Assembly: GCF_029867415.1 (NCBI RefSeq)
Contig: NC_081184.1
Coordinates: 105,757,692 to 105,821,691 of the forward strand
Direction of reading: 5' to 3'
DNA: 64,000 nt
Source of the DNA: Vicia villosa
Lineage: Eukaryota > Streptophyta > Magnoliopsida > Fabales > Fabaceae
Made by a program: the position numbers and the translations under genes. The notes beneath the pieces are model-generated. The model saw only the letters and a list, made by a program, of their open reading frames with translations, was not told the origin of the DNA and did not search any database. Shown piece after piece: positions 12,447 through 24,654 of this stretch. Position 1 is the first letter of the stretch; every line of letters starts with the position of its first letter.

Positions 12447-13099
12447 AGGAAGCAATTTCAGACCTCAAATCGAGAAATGTATAGGTTGGAGAATTACAAA
12501 GGCAAGCATCCTATGTCCAGATCATAGTGGAGAAGGCACCAAAGGATGAAGAAAGCCCAAAGGGAATACAAGGCAAAGGAGGTTGTAGAATCTAGCAGCA
12601 ACAAGATCCCAATGCAGGGGGCAAGGGCAAGCAAACCTCCGGTGGAACACAAGTTGTTCAGTTCCGATAACGAGAAAGAAGAAGAAAAGATGCATTCTAG
12701 TCCTTGGAAAGAGGACGATAGGATGACAAACGACTTCGACTCAGACAGAGTGTCGTCTATAAACTTCAATTGCAATGTTGTGTCGGTACTCCCTCATGAG
12801 TTTAACCAAGAGACAGAAGTTGAAGATTATGAGGAAGCTGATGCAGAAGAGATGGCAAGACATATACCTGTGTGTTATTATGTGCTATACAATTGGGCTG
12901 TCGAAGAGCAGAATGCCTTCTTCGAAAGGCCTGATGAGGGTATGAGAAACCATCTAAAACCACTCTACATAAGGGCTAAGATTGAAAATGTTGGCATTAA
13001 CAAAGTCCTAGTAGATGGGGGGCAGCATTGATTCTAATGCCCCAGTATATGTTGAAAAGAATTGGTATGTTCGATACTGATATAAGGCCACATAATATG
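12447..13099 (+). pseudogene. Tat-element gag C-terminus and start of protease, broken
   Basis: The gag frame continues past TAA 12444, meets TAG at 12525-12527, then stays open from 12546 to 13031. Near the end a KPLYIRAKIENVGINKVLVDGG stretch resembles the start of a retropepsin, with the catalytic Asp in VDGG. A run of six G at 13017-13022 shifts the frame directly after this motif, so the open frame ends at 13031. Protease-like sequence then continues in another frame to 13099, where Ogre-A inserted. All later pol sequence of this element is missing. Confidence 0.75.
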
Positions 13100-14412
13100 T
13101 GTTGCACCCCAAAATTTGCCCATCTTATTCTTTTTCTAATTGGTTTATTGCTTCATTTGCATTTGCATCTTAAGTCATAAATAAAATTATGCATTCACTT
13201 AATCAATAAACTCAACATGAGATCAAGGGCTCTTGGTGGTTATAATTCAATTGGGTCTTAATAATTGGGTTTTAATCAGAAGATTAGGATTTCTATGGAT
13301 GATTGCTTGGAAAAGAAGTTATGGTGGTACAATTTATCCCGACATCAAAACCAACTTGATTGCGAATGATTTTGTTCAAGACATGAGTTTCATTTAAGAT
13401 ACTTCAAGTACAAGATGGAGTGAAAAGAATAAAATTCAAATTTATTTGAATTTGTCACATTCAAATCAAAATTCAACATTCCATTATTTAAAGGTCTTCA
13501 TTCAAGATTTATACAAATATGATTCAAGACAATTCTATCAAACTCCTTTCCATCCCATGTAAAAAGATCATTCAAAAAGAGCATTCAAGTATCTACTACA
13601 AAGATTATACATATTTCCATCAAGAAACACTATACAAAAAAAATCAGTGGCTTTGCTAATCTATAAAACTCCAAGCATCTCCATCATGGCCTTCGTATTG
13701 TCTTGAATCTGTCTACACCATTCCAAAACCCTGCAATTCAAAGAAACAACATAAGTAACCCTTCATCAGCATTTCAATACAACGAGCCATTCCAATCATT
13801 GTATTCAGAACCATCACTATGCTACCATTCAACCATTTACAATCCAAAACCAACCACCATGTCATCAAGCCACTGCATACAAGTTCCAGAGAGTGTTTTA
13901 ACAAACCAACACATTTATAACCAACAAAGTTTCTACCCTAACTTAACTTAGAAATACCTCAGCTACTGACAATTTCTCTTCATGACATTTAGCTAGCGTT
14001 TCTCATCCCTGCACCTCTCTAACCATCCTCTTAGCTGACCTTCCTTAATTGTTTTCTTTTAAACTAATTCAGTTACAATATAACTAACTGTTAACAACCT
14101 GTAGCAAACCTACTAAATACCCTAACAGAACCTATAACCACTTTCTAAACAAAGTTCAAACAATACTCATTCAGCCCCATATTTCAGAATATAACAGTTA
14201 ACAAAAGAAAACAGTCCCATTTCAACTCTTAAATTCCTAACATATAACCGAAATAACAGAATTCATAACCACCAAGCAGTTACTAACCTAACCACTTCAT
14301 AACTAACCTATAACAGTCATAACTGACCCTAACAACTTAGCATAACAAACTTTAACCTATCCTAACAGAATTCTAACTGGATCATAACAGAAAAGTTGAG
14401 AAGAGATTCACC

Positions 14413-14422
14413 TCTATATAAT
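14413..14422 (+). promoter_or_regulatory. TATA box of the Ogre-A LTR
   Basis: TCTATATAAT is followed by a CT-rich leader. It is conserved in the second LTR at about 22246-22255. The likely transcription start lies about 30 bp downstream. Confidence 0.6.
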
Positions 14423-16164
14423 CAAGTCTCCACCATCTTCCATTCTTCCTCCACCATTTTCATCAACTTCACCAATCCTTCACTCTTCTCCAATCTCTTC
14501 AAACTCCACAATCAACTTCATCTTCAATTCTCTCCCTTCACACTCTTCAACCACCGTTCTTCACTTTCTTCATCACTTCTCATTCCTCATCTTCCTCCTC
14601 CTTCCACTCTCTCTGAACCTCCTCCATAACCAAATCCACAAAAAGCTTCTTGAACCATCCTCTTTAGAGCATTGATCAAGCTCTGAAAGAGGTGAAGCAT
14701 AGCCTCCTTCGACCTCCACCTTCTTCATCCACACTTCACATTCAACTATTCTTCAAGCTCGCAACATCTTCAATCAACCATATCTTCAATCATCTGCAGA
14801 AGCATCAATCTCCCATCATCATCACAACACTCCAAGACTCATTCAAGATTCGTACAAAAAACCAAATCAGAACTGAAGAAGAAGAACGAAGAAGAAGATA
14901 GCGCAAGAAGGAGCAGAGTAAGCAAGCATACCTAACGTGAAGTCTTCCTCGCGTTTATTTCGCCAATAGTGACATAACCGTGACCTTCGCTTCAGGTGAG
15001 TTCTACGAACACTCATTCTTCGCCTTCTTTACTCGTTCTCGATACTGTTGTGAAGAGTAAGGATTTATGAGCATTTCCCCCATAGTTTCGCTCTTCAATT
15101 CGCCTCCATGACCGTTTGATTGAGCCTTCAGTGTAACCTAGGTTTTCAGATGTTTACTTAGATCTAGGTTAAAACAAGTGGAATTGAGATGAAATGAGGG
15201 CGGATTCGAAATTAGCCGAAGGAGATGAACAAGGCTATGCTAGGTTTGTGGTGTTTCAAGGCATCTCCGCCGTGGTCGCCGCCGGGAGGAGATTTCCGAC
15301 GAAGTTGTTTGAGTCTGAGAGAGGCGAGAACGAGAGTGAGAGAGCGTGGGAAGTTGAAACGGCGCAACACAAGCTTACCCTAAACCCCAATCTATTTTTC
15401 CTTTTTATTTTATTAATCACTTTATTTTATTTTATTTTATTTCTGAATCAATAAAATCAATTAAAAACAATAGGGATCAAATTATCTTGGGCAAAATAGT
15501 GAATTTAGGATCACACACCCCACTGAGCCCATTCACCCCCGTCTTCTTACGCAAAATCTAATAACAACATCCCTGGGCCTCAATCTGAATGGGCCCTGCG
15601 CCCAGTTACTTTCTACACCATCAATTTTAATCATGCACCCCCCGTTTCCCTTTTTTATTTAGATTTTACTTGGTTTTAGTAATTGTTTTTAGGCAATAAA
15701 AATGCTATTTTGCTCATATCCATTTTAGACTTTAATACATATTTTTGACATATAAAACTAATCATAAAAAATATTAGTTTTAGGCTAATTGTTTTAATCC
15801 TTTTTGCTTGACTTGTAATTCAATCTCTCATAAAAATCAACATAAAAATAATAGTACTTTTAATTCACTTTTGTGCTATATTTTGACTTGTTCTATTTCA
15901 TGCTCTTGTACTATTTTCGTGTATCCTACTTGTTGACTTCTAATTGTGATCTTTATTTTCATATGTTTTTATTCCTAACCTTAGGTAGAAACCATGATAA
16001 CATTAGGTAGAAATTCCCTTCATACTTAGGCTAGTTTCTTTTCCTTTTCAACATTAAAACATCTAATAAATATCAAAATAAAATCCCTTTAAAAAATACA
16101 AAGAAAACACTTAATAAAACATTAATAAAAAAGTGAAAATCATTAAAAAGGGAATGGAAGCTTG

Positions 16165-16300
16165 AATCTCCCTTGCTTTAGGGAATCATTCGAGTGCTTG
16201 GATCTCCCTTGCTTTAGGGAACCATTCGAGCGTAAGTTCCCAATTTCTAAAAAACACAAACCAAAGAGCAACTCGAGTCTCCCTTGCTTTAGGGTGCCAC
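16165..16300. repeat. TCCCTTGCTTTAGGGA dyad repeat in the Ogre-A LTR
   Basis: Three copies of a motif with TCCCT/AGGGA arms around TGCTTT are centred near 16176, 16212 and 16287. The same block is at about 23993-24128 in the second LTR. Confidence 0.85.
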
Positions 16301-16828
16301 TTGAACGCTCAAACTCTTTTCTCTATCTCGCCTCAGAGGCATTCTTTAATCGGACACGTTATTTCCGCTCCATTCCCAGCTTAAGACTCCAGAGGTCGAG
16401 CAGCGGAGTGTGAATGTAACTTCGTCCACTAAAAAACACAAAAACAAACAAAAACTAAAGAGCCGAACTACGGCGCTCTGATTCCTGAAAAGGATACGTA
16501 GGCATTGGGTCGCGGGGCCTAAGCGAGCACAACTATTTATAAACCTTATTTTCCCCGTGTTTCTTTTCTTTCATTTGCATGCATTCCCTTAGTAATTAAA
16601 CTTTAGATTTATACACCCTTTAGATAGCAACAAACATAGGTGGATACCATCGAGTACGATGGGCGTGAGGGGTGCTAGTACCTTCCCCTTGCGTAACCGA
16701 CTCCCGTACCTTATCTCTGGTCGAAAGACCTCGTTCTTATTCACCTTAGGTTTTCTGATATTCCTTTCCCTCTTTGGGATAAATATATTGGTGGCGACTC
16801 TGTCTGATTTTCGCGAGCGTGCGACAGC

Positions 16829-16846
16829 TGGCGACTCTGCTGGGGA
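16829..16846 (+). other. Primer-binding site of Ogre-A
   Basis: TGGCGACTCTGCTGGGGA starts two bases after the LTR end. Ogre elements use a tRNA-Arg primer site of this form. The second copy (24657-24674) has one G-to-A change. Confidence 0.85.
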
Positions 16847-17384
16847 TGTTGCTAGACCTATTGCGGGTCCATTCTTAGCGAGTCGATCCTAGCCTGCGTT
16901 TGTTTGTTTATTTACTGGGTGTTTACTTGTTTTATGTCTATACCTTGTATATATGTTTGCATGCTTATTCTTTGCCTGCATATCATGTTTATTTCTGTTT
17001 GCACATCATGCATATGGATTATATTTTGTGTTCCCTGGGGTCTTCTGTTCTGTTTTGCAGGTGGGGGGTTTGTATGAGGTAAAAGGCCCACTACCCAGGC
17101 CAGTGACACATAGGATTAGCGTGGATGCTCATGTCGACTCCCGTAGCCCTTGCTACGATCGAGCTTGACATGGGGTACCACAACTGGGCGAGGTTCTTTC
17201 ATGGAACACTGTGTCTGGCACGCTTGTTGCCTCAAACACTTTGTACCCCATGAGAACTGTAGACCCTGGTGACCATTAGGGACCACTTGTCTGTGTCTAG
17301 ACTACATACCTGTGAGATTGGGATGGGACAGGAAACTTGACCTTCATCATACCCGGATTTCTGCTATTCCATAAAAGGCATCGA

Positions 17385-17620
17385 ACCTCTGATCCTGGGA
17401 TATTTGACTTATACAGAAGTTCCACATCAGTTATCTCTCAAAATCAACGTCGAACCTCTGAATCTGGAAGGTTCGACCTTATTTGACTTATGCAAGGGTT
17501 ATCTATCAGAATCAACGTCGAACCTCTGAATCTGGAGGATTTGACCATCTTTGACTTATGCACAAGCTATTGATTCAGAAAGCAACGTCGAACCTCTGAA
17601 TCTGGAGGATTTGACCATAT
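17385..17620. repeat. CGAACCTCTGAATCTGG repeat block
   Basis: There are four imperfect units of roughly 65 bp. One unit (17447-17475) is an extended dyad with arms GTCGAACCT and AGGTTCGAC. The block is repeated at 25208-25448 in the second interior copy. Confidence 0.85.
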
Positions 17621-18189
17621 CTTATTGACCATGAGAAAATGTTATCCAAGAGGCCTTGATCCTTGATCCTGATTTATGATACATTTGCATCTTCATCAAC
17701 ATTTTTGCATTCATGCATTTGCATCCATGGTTACCAAGACTCTTACAACTTTTCCTCTCCATCAGATCAGTCAAGACGATTCCTCCACACCGATATCTGA
17801 CAAGAGCTCACAGAAGAAGAATCATGGGGAATTACAATTAAGGTCGAGCTACCATCAGAAAACTCCATGCCCCCTAAAGGGGGCACCTTCCACCAATGGA
17901 GCCTGAAGACTTTGTGTTTGTCATAGAACATTTCATTTACATCATAATAAGGCCAATCTTGCCATTGTTTAGACTTCTCAAGCATTTTCAACTGTATTAC
18001 TTTTGTTGTTATCAAGTACTTCTCATTGTAAGAAACTCATTCTGTTTGAATAAATAAAAATAATGTAATATACATGTTTTTCTCAAACCATTTCATCTTT
18101 GTCATTATGTTCATTGATATTCAACTCATTTGTCTTAAGCAACTAAAACAGGAGAATGATGAAAATAAAAAAAACATGAATCACTGACT

Positions 18190-19080
18190 GTATGCTTTTG
18201 GAACAAAGATCCTGCTGACGATGTACAGGCATTATTTCAATTCCCAAACACTGGAGTTATAAGGGAGTGAAACCCTCGTCAACCCCTTTGAGCCTAAGGA
18301 GTAGTAGTTTCTTTTCAAAAAATACAAAACCCTCAATCTTAACCAGGGGCAGGGTAGTCTTCGGTTAGTGCGACCGAGCGCTCAACTTTCAGGTATTCCA
18401 TCAAAGGATCAATCATATCCCATCTCTCACAACAAAAGAAGAAGAGCACAATCCACAATGGAAGTCTCTCATTCACTAAGAAGAAGGCAGTCACAACCTT
18501 TTCATAAAGTCAATCACAAAAGTCATGCAACTTGTTCTCGAACGAGGCAAAAAAAAAAGAATGAAAAGAAAGTTACGAATAAAAAAAAAGAGAAACAATA
18601 GCCCGCTAAGTCAAAAGAGAAAAAAAGAAAAGTTTTGAAGCAATTGACTTAGGCAAAAATTAGGGCATATCCCGCTGGACAACGAAAACCAAAATCAAAA
18701 GAAAATTTCTGTCCAGGCAAAAGTTAGGGAAAGCAAAAGAAAAGCAAAGCAAGACAAAAATCCTCCAAGGGATAAGTTGTTATGATCATCAGTGAAAGCA
18801 CCAAAGGGTGACTGCCACCTCCATCAAAGCCATAAAGGATCCTCATCCATCACAATCCTTCCTGAAAGGCGAATACTCGTGTTGAACTAGCTGAACATAG
18901 GACTGGAGAACATCATGAAGAAGGGGTGGGTTAAGTAGAACTTGAGCCTTTATCCTTTGTTTCTCAAACCGTGAACCCGGCCACGTTACAACCCTCAAAA
19001 GTCCTAATTGAAGTAGGGTTCGTTCTGAAAGCATACAAACTGTAAGATCATGTCAAACTGACTCCTAATGTTGCTTGTCA
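18190..19080 (+). other. Purine-rich block conserved between Ogre-A and Ogre-B
   Basis: Ordered matches exist to the minus strand of 49680-50720 in Ogre-B: the CCCAAACAC block near 18242, GGGGCAGGGTAGTCTTC near 18349, CCCGCTGGAC with AGGCAAAAGTTAGGGA near 18668-18730, GGAGAACATCATGAAGA near 18905, and CCTCAAAAGTCCTAATTGAA near 18991. The LTRs of the two elements are otherwise poorly alike. No convincing shared reading frame was found. Confidence 0.75.
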
Positions 19081-19940
19081 TTTGTGTTAGTATCAGTACA
19101 ACATTTTGACAAATAAAAACTTTTCTTTGAGAGTAACATGTGCATTGCATTTCTCATTATCTCTTCCAAAACAGAATTGTCTCCAATCTGAAAGCAAGTA
19201 CTTGATACCAAGGAAAGTTCAACATTGAAACTCCATCGAGTAATCTTACAAAGGCAAAGGTTGGTTATCTGCAAAGCAAATATCTGAAGCATCCATTTGG
19301 TGGAATAGTTCCTTTCAATCTGGGGCACTCACTCCATGATCAACACTGGGGCAGACCATTGCAATCTCCATCATTCAAGCACTATCAAAAGTTCTATCTC
19401 AAAAGATCACGCAAGCTGGGGCAAGATAGAAACAAGTCGTTTCTTCATCTTCAAGCAAGTGTCAGATATGTGTCGAGGAGTCAAGCCAAACACCTCACCC
19501 TCAGGAGTCCTGTACTTCAAGCTATGACCTTTCCATAAAGGCATTCTCCATCCACTCCTTATATCCTGGAAGCAATCATTCCATTCATCATCATACATGC
19601 ATCATGCATATCACTGCATTCTCATTGGCATATCTCCCTCAATAATCCAATCATCAACAAAGCTGGGGCATCCACCCTATCTTGAATCAAGCAGAGTTCA
19701 GAACTCCATCTAATCTACACCATACAAAGCAGAAACCCTGAACATCCAATCAGTACACTGCATATAGCAATCATTGCATAGCATCTCCAGAAGTGCACAA
19801 ATAAATCAAACATTTGCATGTGAAGCATAAGCCAAGTTACTCATCAGATGAGGTCCCTACAAGCAATCAATTGATATTCCACTGGATCACTCAGAGTTAC
19901 CATTGTGGTGTCATCTCCCAAAGTCATGGTATCCCTTTTT

Positions 19941-20754
19941 CAACCCGGAGTTGATGTTTTTGTGTTCAACCCAGAGTTGATTTGCCTTTCATCTTTTAAC
20001 CCAGAGTTAATTATATTTTCCCACTCAACCCAGAGTTGATGGTCATCATTTTTCTTCTCCCTCTCACCCAGAGTTGACGGATATCTTTTAGTCAATCCAG
20101 AATTGACTTCTCTTTTCCCACTCAACCCAGAGTTGACGGTTATCTTTTGTCCTTTCCCACTCAACCCAGAGTTGACGGTTATCTTTTTTCAACCCAGAGT
20201 TGACGGTCATCTTTTATTCAACCCAGAGTTGATTCTTTCCTTTTCCCTCTCAACCCAGAGTTGACGGATATTTCTTATCTCTTGTCCTTTCCCACTCAAC
20301 CCAGAGTTGACAGTTATCTTTTCTCCCACTCAACCCAGAGTTGACGGTTATCCCTTGTTGATTCCTTTTTACCACTCAACCCAGAGTTGGTGATTATCCT
20401 TTGTTCAATCCAGAATTGAATTTCATTTCTTATCCCACTCAACCCAGAGTTGACGGTTATTTCTAATTGTTCATCTGTTCGTTTTCAACCCATGGTCATT
20501 ATCCAAATTTTTGTTCAACCCAGAGTTGATTTCCTTGCTTTATTTCTCAACCCAGAGTTGATGCCTGTATCTTGTCCCATTAATATTGATGTCACTTTCC
20601 GTTTTCAATCCAGAATTGATGTTTACCTCTTATCTAACCCAGAGTTGAATTCCCTTTATTCTTCAACCCAGAGTTGACCCACTTTTCTTCTTCAACCCAG
20701 AGTTGATGTTTATTTCATTTCTAACCCAGAGTTATTTTGTTCAATCCAGAATTG
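19941..20754. repeat. Tandem array of CAACCCAGAGTTG dyads (about 24 units)
   Basis: Units with CAAC/GTTG arms around CCAGA recur about every 25-50 bp. Variants change both arms together: CAATCCAGAATTG at 20093, 20406, 20606 and 20742, and TAACCCAGAGTTA at 19997 and 20722. The array lies just before the 3' LTR, where Ogre elements are known to carry variable tandem repeats. Confidence 0.9.
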
Positions 20755-20907
20755 ATACATTCCTCTTCAGTGGAGTTAACATAACTTCCATCCAGTGGAT
20801 TCCATCCTTCATCAGGCAAATTTTCAGGTTCCATTGATATTTAATCTTCTTCTACCTTGAATGTTCGAAAGGCTAGCGCCAATCTCACCTTCAAGTCCAA
20901 GACGATT

Positions 20908-20920
20908 AAATAGGGGCAGC
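20908..20920 (+). other. Polypurine tract of Ogre-A
   Basis: AAATAGGGGCAGC directly precedes the LTR start at 20921. Ogre-B has the near-identical AAATAGGGGCATC before its 3' LTR. Confidence 0.8.
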
Positions 20921-23900
20921 TGTTGCACCCCAAAATTTGCCCATCTAATTCTTTTTCTAATTCTTTTTCTAATTGGTTTATTGCTTCATTTGCATTTGCA
21001 TCTTAAGTCATAAATAAAATTATGCATTCACTTAATCAATAAACTCAACATGAGATCAAGGGCTCTTGGTGGTTATAATTCAATTGGGTCTTAATAATTG
21101 GGTTTTAATCAGAAGATTAGGATTTCTATGGATGATTGCTTGGAAAAGAAGTTATGGTGGTACAATTTATCCCGACATCAAAACCAACTTGATTGCGAAT
21201 GATTTTGTTCAAGACATGAGTTTCATTTAAGATACTTCAAGTACAAGATGGAGTGAAAAGAATAAAATTCAAATTTATTTGAATTTGTCACATTCAAATC
21301 AAAATTCAACATTCCATTATTTAAAGGTCTTCATTCAAGATTTATACAAATATGATTCAAGACAATTCTATCAAACTCCTTTCCATCCCATGCAAAAAGA
21401 TCATTCAAAAAGAGCATTCAAGTATCTACTACAAAGATTATACATATTTCCATCAAGAAACACTATACAAAAAAAATCAGTGGCTTTGCTAATCTATAAA
21501 ACTCCAAGCATCTCCATCATGGCCTTCGTATTGTCTTGAATCTGTCTACACCATTCCAAAACCCTGCAATTCAAAGAAACAACATAAGCAACCCTTCATC
21601 AGCATTTCAATACAACGAGCCATTCCAATCATTGTATTCAGAACCATCACTATGCTACCATTCAACCATTTACAATCCAAAACCAACCACCATGTCATCA
21701 AGCCACTGCATACAAGTTCCAGAGAGTGTTTTAACAAACCAACACATTTATAACCAACAAAGTTTCTACCCTAACTTAACTTAGAAATACCTCAGCTACT
21801 GACAATTTCTCTTCATGACATTTAGCTAGCGTTTCTCATCCCTGCACCTCTCTAACCATCCTCTTAGCTGACCTTCCTTAATTGTTTTCTTTTAAACTAA
21901 TTCAGTTACAATATAACTAACTGTTAACAACCTGTAGCAAACCTACTAAATACCCTAACAGAACCTATAACCACTTTCTAAACAAAGTTCAAACAATACT
22001 CATTCAGCCCCATATTTCAGAATATAACAGTTAACAAAAGAAAACAGTCCCATTTCAACTCTTAAATTCCTAACATATAACCGAAATAACAGAATTCATA
22101 ACCACCAAGCAGTTACTAACCTAACCACTTCATAACTAACCTATAACAGTCATAACTGACCCTAACAACTTAGCATAACAAACTTTAACCCATCCTAACA
22201 GAATTCTAACTGGATCATAACAGAAAAGTTGAGAAGAGATTCACCTCTATATAATCAAGTCTCCACCATCTTCCATTCTTCCTCCACCATTTTCATCAAC
22301 TTCACCAATCCTTCACTCTTCTCCAATCTCTTCAAACTCCACAATCAACTTCATCTTCAATTCTCTCCCTTCACACTCTTCAACCACCGTTCTTCACTTT
22401 CTTCATCACTTCTCATTCCTCATCTTCCTCCTCCTTCCACTCTCTCTGAACCTCCTCCATAACCAAATCCACAAAAAGCTTCTTGAACCATCCTCTTTAG
22501 AGCATTGATCAAGCTCTGAAAGAGGTGAAGCATAGCCTCCTTCGACCTCCACCTTCTTCATCCACACTTCACATTCAACTATTCTTCAAGCTCGCAACAT
22601 CTACAATCAACCATATCTTCAATCATCTGCAGAAGCATCAATCTCCCATCATCATCACAACACTCCAAGACTCATTCAAGATTCGTACAAAAAACCAAAT
22701 CAAAACTGAAGAAGAAGAACGAAGAAGAAGATAGCGCAAGAAGGAGCAGAGTAAGCAAGCATACCTAACGTGAAGTCTTCCTCGCGTTTATTTCGCCAAT
22801 AGTGACATAACCGTGACCTTCGCTTCAGGTGAGTTCTACGAACACTCATTCTTCGCCTTCTTTACTCGTTCTCGATACTGTTGTGAAGAGTAAGGATTTA
22901 TGAGCATTTCCCCCATAGTTTCGCTCTTGAATTCGCCTCCATGACCGTTTGATTGAGCCTTCAGTGTAACCTAGGTTTTCAGATGTTTACTTAGATCTAG
23001 GTTAAAACAAGTGGAATTGAGATGAAATGAGGGCGGATTCGAAATTAGCCGAAGGAGATGAATAAGGCTATGCTAGGTTTGTGGTGTTTCAAGGCATCTC
23101 CGCCGTGGTCGCCGCCGGGAGGAGATTTCCGGCGAAGTTGTTTGAGTCTAAGAGAGGCGAGAACGAGAGTGAGAGAGCGTGGGAAGTTGAAACGGCGCAA
23201 CACAAGCTTACCCTAAACCCCAATCTATTTTTCCTTTTTATTTTATTAATCACTTTATTTTATTTTATTTCTGAATCAATAAAATCAATTAAAAACAATA
23301 GGGATCAAATTATCTTGGGCCAAATAGTGAATTCAGGATCACACACCCCACTGAGCCCATTCACCCCCGTCTTCTTACGCAAAATCTAATAACAACATCC
23401 CTGGGCCTCAATCTGAATGGGCCCTGCGCCCAGTTACTTTCTACACCATCAATTTTAATCATGCACCCCCCGTTTCCCTTTTTTATTTAGATTTTACTTG
23501 GTTTTAGTAATTGTTTTTAGGCAATAAAAATGCTATTTTGCTCATATCCATTTTAGACTTTAATACATATTTTTGACATATAAAACTAATCATAAAAAAT
23601 ATTAGTTTTAGGCTAATTGTTTTAATCCTTTTTGCTTGACTTGTAATTCAATCTCTCATAAAAATCAACATAAAAATAATAGTACTTTTAATTCACTTTT
23701 GTGCTATATTTTGACTTGTTCTATTTCATGCTCTTGTACTATTTCCGTGTATCCTACTTGTTGACTTCTAATTGTGATCTTTATTTTCATATGCTTTTAT
23801 TCCTAACCTTAGGTAGAAACCATGATAACATTAGGTAGAAATTCCCTTCATACTTAGGCTAGTTTCTTTTCCTTTTCAACATTAAAACATCTAATAAATA

Positions 23901-24654
23901 TCAAAATAAAATCCCTTTAAAAAATACAAAGAAAACACTTAATAAAACATTAATAAAAAAGTGAAAATCATTAAAAAGGGAATGGAAGCTTGAATCTCCC
24001 TTGCTTTAGGGAATCATTCGAGTGCTTGGATCTCCCTTGCTTTAGGGAACCATTCGAGCGTAAGTTCCCAATTTCTAAAAAACACAAACCAAAGAGCAAC
24101 TCGAGTCTCCCTTGCTTTAGGGTGCCACTTGAACGCTCAAACTCTTTTCTCTATCTCGCCTCAGAGGCATTCTTTAATCGGACACGTTATTTCCGCTCCA
24201 TTCCCAGCTTAAGACTCCAGAGGTCGAGCAGCGGAGTGTGAATGTAACTTCGTCCACTAAAAAACACAAAAACAAACAAAAACTAAAGAGCCGAACTACG
24301 GCGCTCTGATTCCTGAAAAGGATACGTAGGCATTGGGTCGCGGGGCCTAAGCGAGCACAACTATTTATAAACCTTATTTTCCCCGTGTTTCTTTTCTTTC
24401 ATTTGCATGCATTCCCTTAGTAATTAAACTTTAGATTTATACACCCTTTAGATAGCAACAAACATAGGTGGATACCATCGAGTACGATGGGCGTGAGGGG
24501 TGCTAGTACCTTCCCCTTGCGTAACCGACTCCCGTACCTTATCTCTGGTCGAAAGACCTCGTTCTTATTCACCTTAGGTTTTCTGATATTCCTTTCCCTC
24601 TTTGGGATAAATATATTGGTGGCGACTCTGTCTGATTTTCGCGAGCGTGCGACA
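20921..24654 (+). mobile_element. Ogre-A LTR, second copy
   Basis: It is 3734 bp from TGTTGCACCC to GCGACA and nearly identical to 13100-16826. Unlike a normal 3' LTR it is followed not by flanking DNA but by another primer site and 1.36 kb of interior, so it also acts structurally as the 5' LTR of a second, truncated unit. Confidence 0.92.

Larger units (their letters stand above)
13100..16826 (+). mobile_element. Ogre-A LTR, first copy
   Basis: It starts TGTTGCACCCCAAAATTTGC at 13100 and ends GTGCGACA at 16826, two bases before the primer site (3727 bp). The copy at 20921-24654 is almost identical; by eye about 15 substitutions, one 11-12 bp duplication near the start and one 5-bp pentamer difference. 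A TATA box is at 14413 and a pyrimidine-rich leader follows. ORFs inside (for example 13703-13951 and 14396-14629) have no recognisable domain and are repeated in the second LTR only because the DNA is duplicated. Confidence 0.92.
16827..20920 (+). mobile_element. Ogre-A internal region, non-coding, non-autonomous
   Basis: This is 4094 bp between the two LTRs. It contains a primer site, a 5' repeat block (17385-17620), a purine-rich block shared with Ogre-B (18190-19080), a CAACCCAGAGTTG array (19941-20754) and a polypurine tract. No gag, protease, RT, RNase H or integrase motif is visible in any frame, so any mobility would need proteins supplied by another Ogre. The ORFs here (for example 16900-17168, 17676-17906, 18368-18601) are short and unsupported. 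Confidence 0.85.

Noticed and set aside
13703..14901. Repeated ORFs in the Ogre-A LTRs (for example 13703-13951 and 14396-14629, mirrored at 21536-22734)
   Set aside because: They recur only because the LTR is duplicated. Composition is CT-rich leader sequence, no domain is recognisable, and both strands give ORFs.
19941..20754. CRISPR-like array of short dyad repeats
   Set aside because: Plant nuclear context, unit spacing irregular, the 'spacers' are similar T/C-rich filler, and the array sits just before an LTR.
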